A stretch of 64,000 nt of DNA, from contig CALUVM010000001.1 in NCBI GenBank assembly GCA_944324255.1, forward strand, positions 62,001 through 126,000. Direction: 5' to 3'. This document shows positions 8,815-16,764 of this stretch, one piece after another (the first letter of the stretch is position 1; each line of letters starts with the position of its first letter). Both the position numbers and the translations under genes were made by a program. The notes below the pieces were generated by a model. The model worked only from the letters and a program-made list of their open reading frames with translations, did not search any database and was not told where the DNA came from. This DNA is from Candidatus Gastranaerophilales bacterium (GTDB lineage: Bacteria; Cyanobacteriota; Vampirovibrionia; Gastranaerophilales; Gastranaerophilaceae).

Positions 8815-9429
8815 TTAAAGTATTTCCATAACCGGATCAGATTGTTTTACTTCCGGAATTTCTTTTAAATCTGGAAGTTCAACCGGCTTTGGAGCTGTTT
8901 TAAGTTCGGTATCTTTATCCGGTGCGATAGCTTTTTTCTGGGTGAATTTAGCTATAACCGGATCCGGATTTATTTTAAGCTCCTTATAATCCTTCATAAT
9001 TTGTGAAACAAATCTTTTTGTTTCACTATACGGAGGGATTGTTCCGCCGTATTTTTTTACGTTCCCCGGACCTGCATTATAGGCGGCAAGAGCTAATTCT
9101 GTAGAGCCGAACATTTTGTACATCATCTTATAATAGGTCAAACCTGCCTTAATATTTTCGCTGAGATAATAAGGATTGAACCCCATTCTGTTTGCTGTTG
9201 ACGGCAATAGCTGGAATACGCCTACTGCACCATGCGGGCTTTTTAATTCGTGTTTAAATCCGGATTCTTTTTTTGCAATGCTTAATGCCAGAGCCGGATC
9301 AACATCCATTTCTATTGAATGTTTAACAATAGTTTCCTTAATAACATTTTCAGGTGTGGTAGCAGCCTGTGCGTTCAAGGTCAGAATTGATACCAATGCA
9401 ATAGCAGTTAAGATTATCTTTCTTACCAT
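8815..9429 (-). CDS. Exported lytic transglycosylase (SLT domain)
   Basis: Cleaves the glycan strands of peptidoglycan. It has 204 residues with a Sec signal peptide (about residues 1-22, ending LNAQA). The SLT domain spans about 30-150: catalytic E55 in IAKKESGF, then GAVGVFQLLPSTA, NIKAGLTYY and LALAAYNAGPGNVKKYGG. A Pro/Lys-rich tail of about 50 residues follows. It has its own strong promoter about 200 bases upstream, leaving an unusually long leader that may carry regulation. No lipobox, so probably a soluble periplasmic enzyme. Confidence 0.93.
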   Translation of the reverse strand: MVRKIILTAIALVSILTLNAQAATTPENVIKETIVKHSIEMDVDPALALSIAKKESGFKHELKSPHGAVGVFQLLPSTANRMGFNPYYLSENIKAGLTYYKMMYKMFGSTELALAAYNAGPGNVKKYGGTIPPYSETKRFVSQIMKDYKELKINPDPVIAKFTQKKAIAPDKDTELKTAPKPVELPDLKEIPEVKQSDPVMEIL

Positions 9430-9632
9430 AGAAATCCTCGTTTATTGTAAATTGGATTCTGTATACTATCTCGTAAATCCTCCCTACGGTTTCACTATGT
9501 TCTCGCTTAGTTCCTATCAGAACCTCTTTCCTAAATTTTTACTAACCTGTGACCTGTAAAAACTTGTTAGGCGAATCTTCCTGTTATTCCCCGCGCTCCG
9601 GCTTGGATAAATAATTATACAGAAATTGTATT
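9430..9632 (-). promoter_or_regulatory. ~200-nt 5' leader of the transglycosylase mRNA
   Basis: The region between the predicted transcription start (~9632) and the ATG has no ORF of note. It contains GC-rich blocks (GCCGGAGCGCGGGG) and short hairpins such as GTTC-TGATAG-GAAC. Long leaders before cell-wall hydrolases are often riboswitches, but I could not match this one to a known class. Confidence 0.4.
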
Positions 9633-9638
9633 ACACGC

Positions 9639-9667
9639 ATTATATACTAAACATTTTTATTTTTCAA
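9639..9667 (-). promoter_or_regulatory. Transglycosylase promoter
   Basis: Minus-strand TTGAAA (9662-9667), a 17-base spacer and perfect TATAAT (9639-9644). Confidence 0.75.
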
Positions 9668-9709
9668 CATGTAAACCTAAAACTGCCCGTCAGACGGATT
9701 TAACAAAGG

Positions 9710-10045
9710 TTATACAAAAGTGAATTTTCTGTTAATAAGTCGTCTGGTGTTTTCTTCAAAATCCATTTCACTTACAAACAAATTTACGGATTTATCAATA
9801 TTCATAATATTGAATAATGCGAAAATATCTGAAGTTATATTGAAGATACCAATGGATTTTTCTTTTGAAAACTTTAGTAACGTTTCACAGAAATCTATAG
9901 TGCAATCTTGAACGTAACTTAAGTCTAAACCAATTTGTTTTTGTTCTTCGGTTAGTTTTGAGAATAATCTTAAACATGCCCTTTTATCCAATTTTGAGCT
10001 TAACGGGGCAAATATACAAACTTTATTATCATAACGAATTTCCAT
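9710..10045 (-). CDS. STAS-domain-like protein
   Basis: A 111-residue cytoplasmic protein. The pattern IGLDLSYVQDCTIDFCETLLKF, read in two parts as a beta strand then a helix, with a following strand and helix (SIGIFNITSDIFALFNIMNID), fits the STAS fold of anti-sigma factor antagonists and related sensors. The usual phosphorylated Ser in D-S-[ST]-G is not evident (QDCTIDF), so phospho-switching is doubtful. No sigma or anti-sigma gene is adjacent. A perfect 10-bp palindrome, ATACCGGTAT (10055-10064), lies just upstream and may be an operator. Confidence 0.6.
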   Translation of the reverse strand: MEIRYDNKVCIFAPLSSKLDKRACLRLFSKLTEEQKQIGLDLSYVQDCTIDFCETLLKFSKEKSIGIFNITSDIFALFNIMNIDKSVNLFVSEMDFEENTRRLINRKFTFV

Positions 10046-10132
10046 ATACTCATAATACCGGTATATTATTTAAATTGTAATTAGCATAAATTATGAAAAA
10101 TCTCTACCAAAAGTCGGATATTTTTTTGTTAT

Positions 10133-10138
10133 ATAATA
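10133..10138 (+). promoter_or_regulatory. -10 element of the CoA-activase-like gene at 10162
   Basis: TATAAT at 10133-10138 would start RNA near 10145. This excludes the upstream in-frame ATG at 10093 and supports the ATG at 10162, which has AAGGACG before it. The -35 is weak. Confidence 0.5.
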
Positions 10139-10161
10139 AATTAAAGATAAGGACGTTAAAA

Positions 10162-11289
10162 ATGGCAAAGAACAAAAAAATTAAAGTTGCATTCCCTCAC
10201 ATGGGAACAATATCAATAGCCTGGGCAGCAGGATTAAGAAAAATCGGAGTAGAACCTTACATTCCTCCGTATACAAGCAAAAAAACATTATCATATGGAA
10301 CAAAAAACTCACCCGAAGCAATTTGTCTGCCTTATAAATTAATTTTAGGCAACTTTATTGAAGCTATTGAAGGCGGCGCAGATTATGTTGCTATGATTAC
10401 TTCACCCGGCATTTGCAGGTTAGGTGAATACGGAACAAATATTTATAATACTCTTAAAGATTTGGGGTATAAAGCTAATTATATTGAATTATCATTGTAT
10501 GACGGAATAAAAGGTTTATATAGATTTTTGAAAGAAATTTCCGGCAAGAATGATCCGATTTTGATTTTGAGAGCTATTAATATAACAATGCGCAAAATTT
10601 TTGCGATAGATGATTTGGACAGGGCTTTATCATACTACAGAGCAAGAGAGATTAAGTTCGGAGATGCTGAAAAGAACTATAAAAAAGCTTTAAAAATGAT
10701 TGATAAAGCAAATTCAACAAGAGAACTTCATAAAGCTTACGAACTTGCCTTGAAAGAAATTGAAAAAACTGAAATCGATCCGAACAGAGAAGTTTTAAAT
10801 GTTGATATAACGGGTGAAATTTATCTTGTGAATGATGAATTTTCCAACCAGAATATTGAGAGGGAACTCGGCAGAATGGGAGTTCAAACAAGAAGAAGCC
10901 TGACTGTAGGAAGCTTTTTAAAAGATGCAATTATTCCGAAAGCTTTCAGAGGACCGGAAACTCACTTGCAAAGAGCCGAAAGGATGGCAAAACCGTATCT
11001 TATGCGAGATATCGGAGGCGATGCTCTGGAATGTGTATCTGATGTGGTTTTTGCAGATGAAAAAGGAAAAGACGGAATTATTCATATTTCACCGTTTACC
11101 TGTATGCCGGAGATAATGTCACAAAATATTTTCCCGACAATGAGAGGTGAGCATGAAATACCTATCCTGACCCTTATTATGGATGAGCAGACCGGAAAAG
11201 CGGGTTATATAACAAGACTTGAAGCGTTTGTAGATTTGATGCGAAGAAAAAAACGTGCTAAGATGGGAAAACTCAAAACCAGAATTTAG
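10162..11289 (+). CDS. CoA-activase-related protein (COG3581-like)
   Basis: A 375-residue protein related to the 2-hydroxyacyl-CoA dehydratase activase-associated family. It begins MAKNKKIKVAFPHMGT; the frame is open 23 codons further, but the ribosome site (AAGGACG) and the -10 element support this start. Conserved cysteine sites are SPEAICLPYKL, SPGICRLGEYG and HISPFTCMPE, plausible Fe-S ligands. The end, MDEQTGKAGYITRLEAFVDL, mirrors that of the protein at 4640-5746. The two probably work together, although four to five genes separate them. Function is unproven. Confidence 0.8.
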   Translation: MAKNKKIKVAFPHMGTISIAWAAGLRKIGVEPYIPPYTSKKTLSYGTKNSPEAICLPYKLILGNFIEAIEGGADYVAMITSPGICRLGEYGTNIYNTLKDLGYKANYIELSLYDGIKGLYRFLKEISGKNDPILILRAINITMRKIFAIDDLDRALSYYRAREIKFGDAEKNYKKALKMIDKANSTRELHKAYELALKEIEKTEIDPNREVLNVDITGEIYLVNDEFSNQNIERELGRMGVQTRRSLTVGSFLKDAIIPKAFRGPETHLQRAERMAKPYLMRDIGGDALECVSDVVFADEKGKDGIIHISPFTCMPEIMSQNIFPTMRGEHEIPILTLIMDEQTGKAGYITRLEAFVDLMRRKKRAKMGKLKTRI

Positions 11290-11295
11290 TTATTA

Positions 11296-11324
11296 AAAAG
11301 CCGGAACTTTAAGTTCCGGCTTTT
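11296..11324. terminator. Bidirectional terminator
   Basis: AAAAGCCGGAACTT (11296-11309) and AAGTTCCGGCTTTT (11311-11324) form a near-perfect stem with flanking A and T runs, between convergent genes. Confidence 0.85.
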
Positions 11325-11342
11325 AATTTATTAAATATTTTA

Positions 11343-11597
11343 TTAAGCGGCAGCTTTTCCGGCTTTTTTTAAGGCACAGGCAACTGCAGCTGCTATTTCA
11401 GAATCATTTCCTGCTTCTGCTTTTTTTACTGCAGCTTTTTCAGCAGGTACTTCTTCAGGGAAATATTTATTAATAACATTTTTCAAGAAATAAGAATTAG
11501 CGTACATAATCCAAACCATGATAGTAAGGAATACAAACACGGTTCCCATCCCTATAATCATTACAAATACGCCATCTTTTAATAATGTAAGATCCAT
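11343..11597 (-). CDS. Orphan OadG-like membrane subunit
   Basis: An 84-residue protein with one membrane helix at about 9-33 (GVFVMIIGMGTVFVFLTIMV) and an Ala/Lys-rich cytoplasmic tail ending ACALKKAGKAAA. The GMGxVFxFL motif is typical of OadG, the gamma subunit that assembles Na+-pumping decarboxylases. No alpha (carboxyltransferase) or beta (OadB) subunit is nearby, so partners must be elsewhere or it has a different role. Good AAAGGAGA ribosome site. Confidence 0.7.
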   Translation of the reverse strand: MDLTLLKDGVFVMIIGMGTVFVFLTIMVWIMYANSYFLKNVINKYFPEEVPAEKAAVKKAEAGNDSEIAAAVACALKKAGKAAA

Positions 11598-11736
11598 ATA
11601 GTTTTCTCCTTTAATATATATGTTAAAAATTTTTCAACTAAAATCTCTTCACAATTCTATTTTACTATAAAAAGAGAAAAGCAATAAAAAATATTTTTAT
11701 ATCCGAAAGAACTTATTATTACTGATTATCAGCCTC

Positions 11737-11764
11737 TTGAAAATTTAATTGTTAATAGTACAAT
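11737..11764 (+). promoter_or_regulatory. Probable pgi promoter
   Basis: TTGAAA (11737-11742), a 16-base spacer and TACAAT (11759-11764). A second, weaker pair (TTGTAA, TAAAAT) lies nearer the gene. Confidence 0.45.
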
Positions 11765-11835
11765 TGATATAGAGAGATCACGACTTTGTAACTATTACAT
11801 TTAATATAAAATAAGAAAGGTAAAAGGTTAAAAAA

Positions 11836-13224
11836 ATGATTAAACTCAATTACAGAAACACTGATGCTATGGTAATCGGAAAAGAAAACGGGTTAAATTT
11901 GAAAGAAGAATTTGCTCAATATAAAGATACCATTACAAAAATCATTGCAAACTTAAACCAGAGAAAAGATAAACCGGGACAGTGGCTTCAATGGATGAAT
12001 CTTGGTTATAATGAAGAAACTGTTTGGTATGTAAAAGAGTTTGCCTCAATGGTTAAAGGTAAATTTGATAATATTCTTGTTCTCGGGATAGGTGGTTCAG
12101 CATTAGGCGGTATAGCTGTAACAGAAGCCTTATTAAAACCTTATTGGAATTTATTAACTCCTGAACAAAGAAATGGTTTACCAAGAATTTTCTTTCTTGA
12201 TAATATTGACCCTGATACTATAAACGGGTTGCTGCAGGTTCTTGATTTAAAAAGAACTCTTGTAAATGTTATTACAAAATCCGGTTCAACTGCCGAGACA
12301 ATGTCTCAGTATATGATAATTAAAAATCTTCTGGAAAAAGAACTCGGTGATGATTACAGAAAAAATATTGTAGCCACAACCGATAAAAAAACCGGTGTAT
12401 TAAGACAGCTTGCTGATCAAGAAGGATATAAAACTTTTGTAGTTCCTGATGATGTCGGCGGAAGATTCTCAGTATTTTCAGCAGTTGGTCTTGTACCGTT
12501 TGCTCTTGTAGGTCTTGATATTGACCAGATTATGAACGGTATTAAGGATATGGATTTGGCTCTTAAAAATACTGATATTAATGAAAATATTGCAGCTCAG
12601 GGTGCTTTAATCCAGTATTTGATGGATACTAAAATGGGCAAAAATTTATCAGTTATGATGCCTTATTCAAGCAGATTGAAATATGTTTCTGACTGGTATG
12701 TTCAGCTATGGGCAGAATCATTAGGTAAAGAAGTTAATAATAACGGTGAAAAAGTAAATGTTGGTCCTACGCCTATTAAGGCTCTTGGTGCAACAGATCA
12801 GCACTCACAAATCCAGCTTTATAATGAAGGACCTAATGATAAAATAATTACTTTTATCCGTGTAGAAAACTTTGATACCACTTTAGAAATTCCAAGAATT
12901 TTTGATTATACAGGTATCGGCTATTTAGGCGGCAAAACAATCAATGATTTGATTAATGCAGAAGCTGATTCTACAAGGGTTGCTCTTGCGGATTATTCAC
13001 GTCCTACAATGACAATTTCATTGGAAAGAATTGATGAATATAACGTAGCGCAGCTTCTTTATATGTTAGAAGTTCAAACTGCTATTGCAGGCGAGCTCTA
13101 TAATATTAATACTTTCAATCAGCCGGGTGTAGAACAGGCTAAGAATTATACATATGCGTTAATGGGAAGAGCAGGATATGAAGAATCCGCTCAAACATTA
13201 CAATCAAAGATGGCAACAGTATAA
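11836..13224 (+). CDS. pgi: Glucose-6-phosphate isomerase
   Basis: Interconverts glucose-6-phosphate and fructose-6-phosphate. At 462 residues it is the shorter bacterial type. Sugar-phosphate binding motifs: LGIGGSALGG, ITKSGSTAETM and GGRFSVFSAVGLVP. The active-site region is QLWAESLGKE, followed by GATDQHSQIQLYNEGP. Single-gene unit with its own promoter and a strong terminator. Confidence 0.96.
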   Translation: MIKLNYRNTDAMVIGKENGLNLKEEFAQYKDTITKIIANLNQRKDKPGQWLQWMNLGYNEETVWYVKEFASMVKGKFDNILVLGIGGSALGGIAVTEALLKPYWNLLTPEQRNGLPRIFFLDNIDPDTINGLLQVLDLKRTLVNVITKSGSTAETMSQYMIIKNLLEKELGDDYRKNIVATTDKKTGVLRQLADQEGYKTFVVPDDVGGRFSVFSAVGLVPFALVGLDIDQIMNGIKDMDLALKNTDINENIAAQGALIQYLMDTKMGKNLSVMMPYSSRLKYVSDWYVQLWAESLGKEVNNNGEKVNVGPTPIKALGATDQHSQIQLYNEGPNDKIITFIRVENFDTTLEIPRIFDYTGIGYLGGKTINDLINAEADSTRVALADYSRPTMTISLERIDEYNVAQLLYMLEVQTAIAGELYNINTFNQPGVEQAKNYTYALMGRAGYEESAQTLQSKMATV

Positions 13225-13235
13225 GAGTAAATTTT

Positions 13236-13272
13236 AGAGGAAGCGGGCTGCTTTTAGCAGCCCGCTTCCTCT
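13236..13272 (+). terminator. pgi terminator
   Basis: A perfect 17-bp stem, AGAGGAAGCGGGCTGCT (13236-13252) against 13256-13272, with loop TTT and a following TTTATAAT tract. Confidence 0.9.
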
Positions 13273-13286
13273 TTTATAATAAAAAT

Positions 13287-13623
13287 AAAGCAGCTCATAA
13301 GCCGTGTTCTGTTTTTAGATAATCATCTGTCTGGTACTAAGATTGCTCTTAGTCTCAAGCGATTTTTTCCAAGCTGGGCGGACACCTCATAGCGCTTGAC
13401 TCAATCTTGCATCCGACCGGGGGTTGCCTAGCCGGTATTTCTCAATACCGCTGGTGAAGCTCTTAACTCACCGTTGCACCATCGCTCCTGCTTATAAAGC
13501 GGTTAGCAGTATATTTTCTGTGGTCCTATCCGCCAGCTCACGCTGCCCGGAGTTTCTCCGGCGGTCTGTCCTTGGATGCACGGACTTTCCTCACCTTTTC
13601 AGGCGCGATTATCCGGCTGCTTT
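13287..13623 (-). ncRNA. rnpB: RNase P RNA, bacterial class A
   Basis: The catalytic RNA that removes 5' leaders from tRNA precursors. On the minus strand it carries the conserved GAGGAAAGTCC block (13582-13592), ACAGAA, the CCCCCGGTCGGATGCAAG region and the 3' signature ACAGAACACGGCTTAT (about 13297-13312). P1 is formed by AAAGCAGC at the 5' end (13616-13623) and GCTGCTTT at the 3' end (13287-13294), fixing the ends within a few bases. The 5' end overlaps the last codons of lpxK, and an extended -10 promoter lies inside lpxK. Confidence 0.95.
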
Positions 13624-14649
13624 ATTGTTATCAGTATAGCACAATTCTTCTACATCTAAAACTGTTTTTAGTTTAAGCGCATAAATATTTGGATTCCCAA
13701 GGAGTGCAAGTTTTACCGCATCTTTTTCCGTGGTTACGATATTACCTTCAATATTTTTAATATCATCGGTGGTGTATTGATGATGGTCATCAAAAGTAAT
13801 TGTATTTTTAATCTTATAATCTTTTAAAAACGCATAAAACTGTTCAGGCTGACCGATTGCAGAAAGTGCGGTTATTTCTGCGCCTTTCTCGAGATGCTCT
13901 CCCGAGATAATATTATAAATATAATCAGGTTCAACTTTAGCCGTTAAAGTTTTAACTTTTTGTTTTTTCTCCATTATTTTTGCTAATTTTTCGGCTCTTG
14001 TATGGTCGGTATTTTTGCTTACAATAACGAGTTTATCAACTCTTTTAAATCCTTCCGGTCCTTCTCTAAGCGGACCTGCCGGAAGCAGGTTTTCATTTCC
14101 AAACATTTTTTCTGAATCAACAAGAACAATATTCAAATCTCTGTGGAGTTTTCTGTGCTGAAACCCATCATCCAGTATAATTTTTGTAACACCAAGTTCT
14201 TTAATTGCATATTTAGCAGCCTTAGCTCTGTTTGAACAGGTTAAAACTGCACACATATTAAGATTTACCGCAAGCCAATACGGTTCATCTCCTGCTATAT
14301 CAGCTTTGTAAAATAAGTTTATTCCGTCAGAGATAACATTTACTTTTTTATTATCTAATTTCCCGCCGTATCCTCTTGAGATAATACAAACTCTTTCTCC
14401 TTTATCAACAAAATATCTGGCAATTTCAGCAACAACAGGGGTTTTTCCGACTCCGCCGGTTGTAAAATTGCCGACAGAAATTACATAAGCGTTAACTTTT
14501 TTAGGCTTAAGGATTTTTTTATCATAAAGAAAATTCTTGAAACCGCTTCCTAACCCGTAAAAAACAGAACAAAACTTGAGGAGATTAAATAGAACACCCT
14601 TCGGCTCTTTTGTATAATGAAGCTTTGTTATTTCTGTTTTTAGATTCAC
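13609..14649 (-). CDS. lpxK: Tetraacyldisaccharide 4'-kinase
   Basis: Phosphorylates the lipid A disaccharide at the 4' position at the inner membrane. It has 346 residues with an N-terminal membrane-associated region (about 17-40), the P-loop GNFTTGGVGKTPVV (60-73) and the LpxK block RGYGGKLD / GDEPYWLA / DDGFQHRKLHRD. It follows kdsB by 7 bases in a lipopolysaccharide unit. Its last codons, encoding KAAG-stop, are also the P1 strand of rnpB, so 15 bases serve both genes. Confidence 0.95.
   Translation of the reverse strand: MNLKTEITKLHYTKEPKGVLFNLLKFCSVFYGLGSGFKNFLYDKKILKPKKVNAYVISVGNFTTGGVGKTPVVAEIARYFVDKGERVCIISRGYGGKLDNKKVNVISDGINLFYKADIAGDEPYWLAVNLNMCAVLTCSNRAKAAKYAIKELGVTKIILDDGFQHRKLHRDLNIVLVDSEKMFGNENLLPAGPLREGPEGFKRVDKLVIVSKNTDHTRAEKLAKIMEKKQKVKTLTAKVEPDYIYNIISGEHLEKGAEITALSAIGQPEQFYAFLKDYKIKNTITFDDHHQYTTDDIKNIEGNIVTTEKDAVKLALLGNPNIYALKLKTVLDVEELCYTDNNKAAG
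13633..13641 (-). promoter_or_regulatory. rnpB promoter inside lpxK
   Basis: Minus strand TGC-TATACT is an extended -10; it predicts RNA starting near 13626, at the rnpB 5' end. The -35 (TTTTAG, 17 bases away) is poor, as expected with an extended -10. Confidence 0.55.
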
Positions 14650-14656
14650 GCTTAAT

Positions 14657-15424
14657 TTATCCTTCTACCATAGCCTTAAACTTTTCAAAATCTTCTATTG
14701 TATCAATCCCAACAGGAATATTATCTACAACAGCGACTTTTATTTTCATACCGTTCTGGAGTGCTCTTAGCTGTTCAAGGCTTTCAGCTTTCTCGTAACT
14801 TGCTTGCGGAAGCTCTGTCATTTTAAATAATGCTTCTCTTTTGTATCCGTAAATCCCTAAATGCCCGTAGAATTTCCAGCCTCCGATGGTTCTTTTTTCT
14901 GCTTTGTTTTCTTCATTCACTCCACGCTCAAAAGGAATTTTAGAGCGGGAAAAATACATTGCATAACCGTTCAGGTCAAAAACACACTTGACCAGATTAG
15001 GATTATTAATTTCGTCATCTTCTTTTATTTCTCTTACAAGAGTAGATATATCAGCTTTGTCGTCAAACTTGACTCCTTTTATTACAAGCTCAATATTGGA
15101 CTGTTCAATAAGAGGTTCATCTCCCTGCAGGTTTATAATATAAGCAATTTCAGGATGTCTTTTGGCAACTTCTGCTATCCTATCGCTTCCGCTTTTGTGT
15201 TCTGTAGAGGTCATCTCGACTTCTGCTCCAAAACTTTTGCAAGCATTAAAAATTCTCTCATCGTCAGTTGCTACAATAACTCTGTCAACATAAGGACAGG
15301 TTTTTGCTTTCTCCCAAACCCACTGAATAATAGGTTTGTTATTTGCTTTTAAAAGAGGTTTTCCCTCAAGTCTTGATGACCCGTATCGGGCAGGTATAAT
15401 AATCGCAGTTTGTTTTTGTTCCAT
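14657..15424 (-). CDS. kdsB: CMP-KDO synthetase (3-deoxy-manno-octulosonate cytidylyltransferase)
   Basis: Activates KDO with CTP for transfer to lipid A. The 255-residue protein begins with the nucleotidyltransferase signature IIPARYGSSRLEGKPL and has VATDDERIF, the MTSTEHKSGSDRIAEV substrate loop, NLQGDEPLI and a C-terminal GIDTIEDFEKF. It stands 11 bases after the methyltransferase gene and 7 before lpxK, so all three are cotranscribed. Together with lpxK and BamA it proves a lipopolysaccharide outer membrane. Confidence 0.96.
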   Translation of the reverse strand: MEQKQTAIIIPARYGSSRLEGKPLLKANNKPIIQWVWEKAKTCPYVDRVIVATDDERIFNACKSFGAEVEMTSTEHKSGSDRIAEVAKRHPEIAYIINLQGDEPLIEQSNIELVIKGVKFDDKADISTLVREIKEDDEINNPNLVKCVFDLNGYAMYFSRSKIPFERGVNEENKAEKRTIGGWKFYGHLGIYGYKREALFKMTELPQASYEKAESLEQLRALQNGMKIKVAVVDNIPVGIDTIEDFEKFKAMVEG

Positions 15425-15435
15425 TTATTTATCCC

Positions 15436-16302
15436 TTATTTTGTTGCATTTATAAATACGGCATTTGATTTTAATTGAATTTCACGCCCTGTCAGATAGT
15501 TTTGAACATCTTCCATATATTTATTTACGGTTTGTTCGTCAAAGTATTTTAAGAATCTTTCTTTTGTACTCGGCTGGTCAGGAGAAGGCGGATTCATAAA
15601 CCATTCTTTAACCATCCCCTGTTGTACAACGTATCTGGATTGAACCGCTTGAATTTTAACTTCCGGAATAGAAAATCCTGCGATTTCAAGATTCGTTTTC
15701 AGAGTTTTTTCATCAAAATTGCATAATGAGTCAATCGGATTATTCATGAGCTCATTTTCTACCCGTTTAAAATCTTCATACTTCTCAATATAAACAGGGT
15801 CAAGGATTTCCCAGTATCGGGTATTTGACCGGATAATAGGTTCAAACGCACAGAATTTGCCGCCCGGTTTAAGAATTCTGTATATTTCACTTATTGCAGG
15901 TTGTTTATTAACAATATGAACGAGAACGGATCTCATAAGTGCTTTATGTACAGTGCTTGCCGGTAATGCAATATGTTCGCAAGGGCATAAAAGCATTTCG
16001 TATCCTGTTGTGATTCCGGCTTCATCAAGAATCTTCTTGCAATCATCCAAACAATCCTGAAATTTGTCGGAGAAAATAACTCTTCCTTTGCAGTCCTGCA
16101 TTTCAAGAGCTTTGAATGCGAGAAGCCCCGTTCCGGTTCCTATATCCAGAACAACATCATAAGGTTTAATATCAGCATAAACAAGAATTACATCTCTTAC
16201 AGCTTCAAGCCAGCGTGTTGTCTGTTCAATCATTTCCGGTGTTTGTCCCGCAAATCTGTTTTTCTTCAGCCACTCTGTCCAGTTTTTACAAATCTCGCTC
16301 AT
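15436..16302 (-). CDS. Class I SAM-dependent methyltransferase
   Basis: A 288-residue cytoplasmic enzyme with a Rossmann methyltransferase core: motif I VLDIGTGTG (51-59), the acidic end of strand 2 in VIFSDKF, and YRILKPGGKFCAFEP after the post-motif helix. The N-terminal 40 residues and C-terminal ~100 residues are not recognised. It sits in front of kdsB and lpxK, so a lipid, sugar or quinone substrate is possible, but nothing in the sequence fixes it. Confidence 0.85.
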   Translation of the reverse strand: MSEICKNWTEWLKKNRFAGQTPEMIEQTTRWLEAVRDVILVYADIKPYDVVLDIGTGTGLLAFKALEMQDCKGRVIFSDKFQDCLDDCKKILDEAGITTGYEMLLCPCEHIALPASTVHKALMRSVLVHIVNKQPAISEIYRILKPGGKFCAFEPIIRSNTRYWEILDPVYIEKYEDFKRVENELMNNPIDSLCNFDEKTLKTNLEIAGFSIPEVKIQAVQSRYVVQQGMVKEWFMNPPSPDQPSTKERFLKYFDEQTVNKYMEDVQNYLTGREIQLKSNAVFINATK

Positions 16303-16360
16303 TCTTATTCCTCCGATTAGGACTGTACTTGAAAATTATACAACAATTCCTGCCTTAAAT

Positions 16361-16762
16361 CTAGCGCACATAAAAATCCCCGACCGATAACGGATGAAGA
16401 AGATTATCTGTTGAAAATACCTGTAAATAATAATGTCCCGGAATATGAAAGGTAAAATAATCGGTATGATAGTACCTTTCATCTTTCATAAGTCTGAAAT
16501 CTTTTGTTCTTACGATTTCAGCTCCGCCAAGAGGTCCGACATCAGCCATTTTTACAACCTGAGCTCTTATGTATTTATTATTCATTTTATGCGGTGCTAT
16601 AAAAAGATAATAGACATTATCCCCCACCTTAAAATATTTTGTATTATCAAGCGCATTTTCTCTTGTAATCGGCTGAGTATTGAAAAGGATTATTCCCCTG
16701 TCGTGAACACATCCGCATAAAAGTACCAGTGATATGATTGCAAACAGTAACAATTTGCGCAT
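16361..16762 (-). CDS. Small putative lipoprotein
   Basis: A 133-residue protein whose N-terminus MRKLLLFAIISLVLLCGC is a type II signal peptide with C18 as the probable lipidated cysteine; the -2 residue is Cys, which is unusual. The rest is beta-rich and unrecognised (IPGHYYLQVFSTDNLLHPL). It starts two bases after the stop of the large TPR gene, so the two are cotranscribed and may act together in the envelope. Confidence 0.75.
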   Translation of the reverse strand: MRKLLLFAIISLVLLCGCVHDRGIILFNTQPITRENALDNTKYFKVGDNVYYLFIAPHKMNNKYIRAQVVKMADVGPLGGAEIVRTKDFRLMKDERYYHTDYFTFHIPGHYYLQVFSTDNLLHPLSVGDFYVR

Positions 16763-16764
16763 TA

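Noticed and set aside
9430-9632. c-di-AMP (ydaO) riboswitch before the transglycosylase
   Set aside because: Position and target fit, but the class hallmarks (GACAGCTAAC near the 3' end, GGGGTGAATC) are not visible on the transcribed strand.
10093-10161. N-terminal extension of the gene at 10162
   Set aside because: It would begin upstream of the -10 at 10133-10138, and the family start with AAGGACG is at 10162.
14861-15352. 163-residue plus-strand ORF inside kdsB
   Set aside because: Shadow of kdsB; no ribosome site and no recognisable domain.
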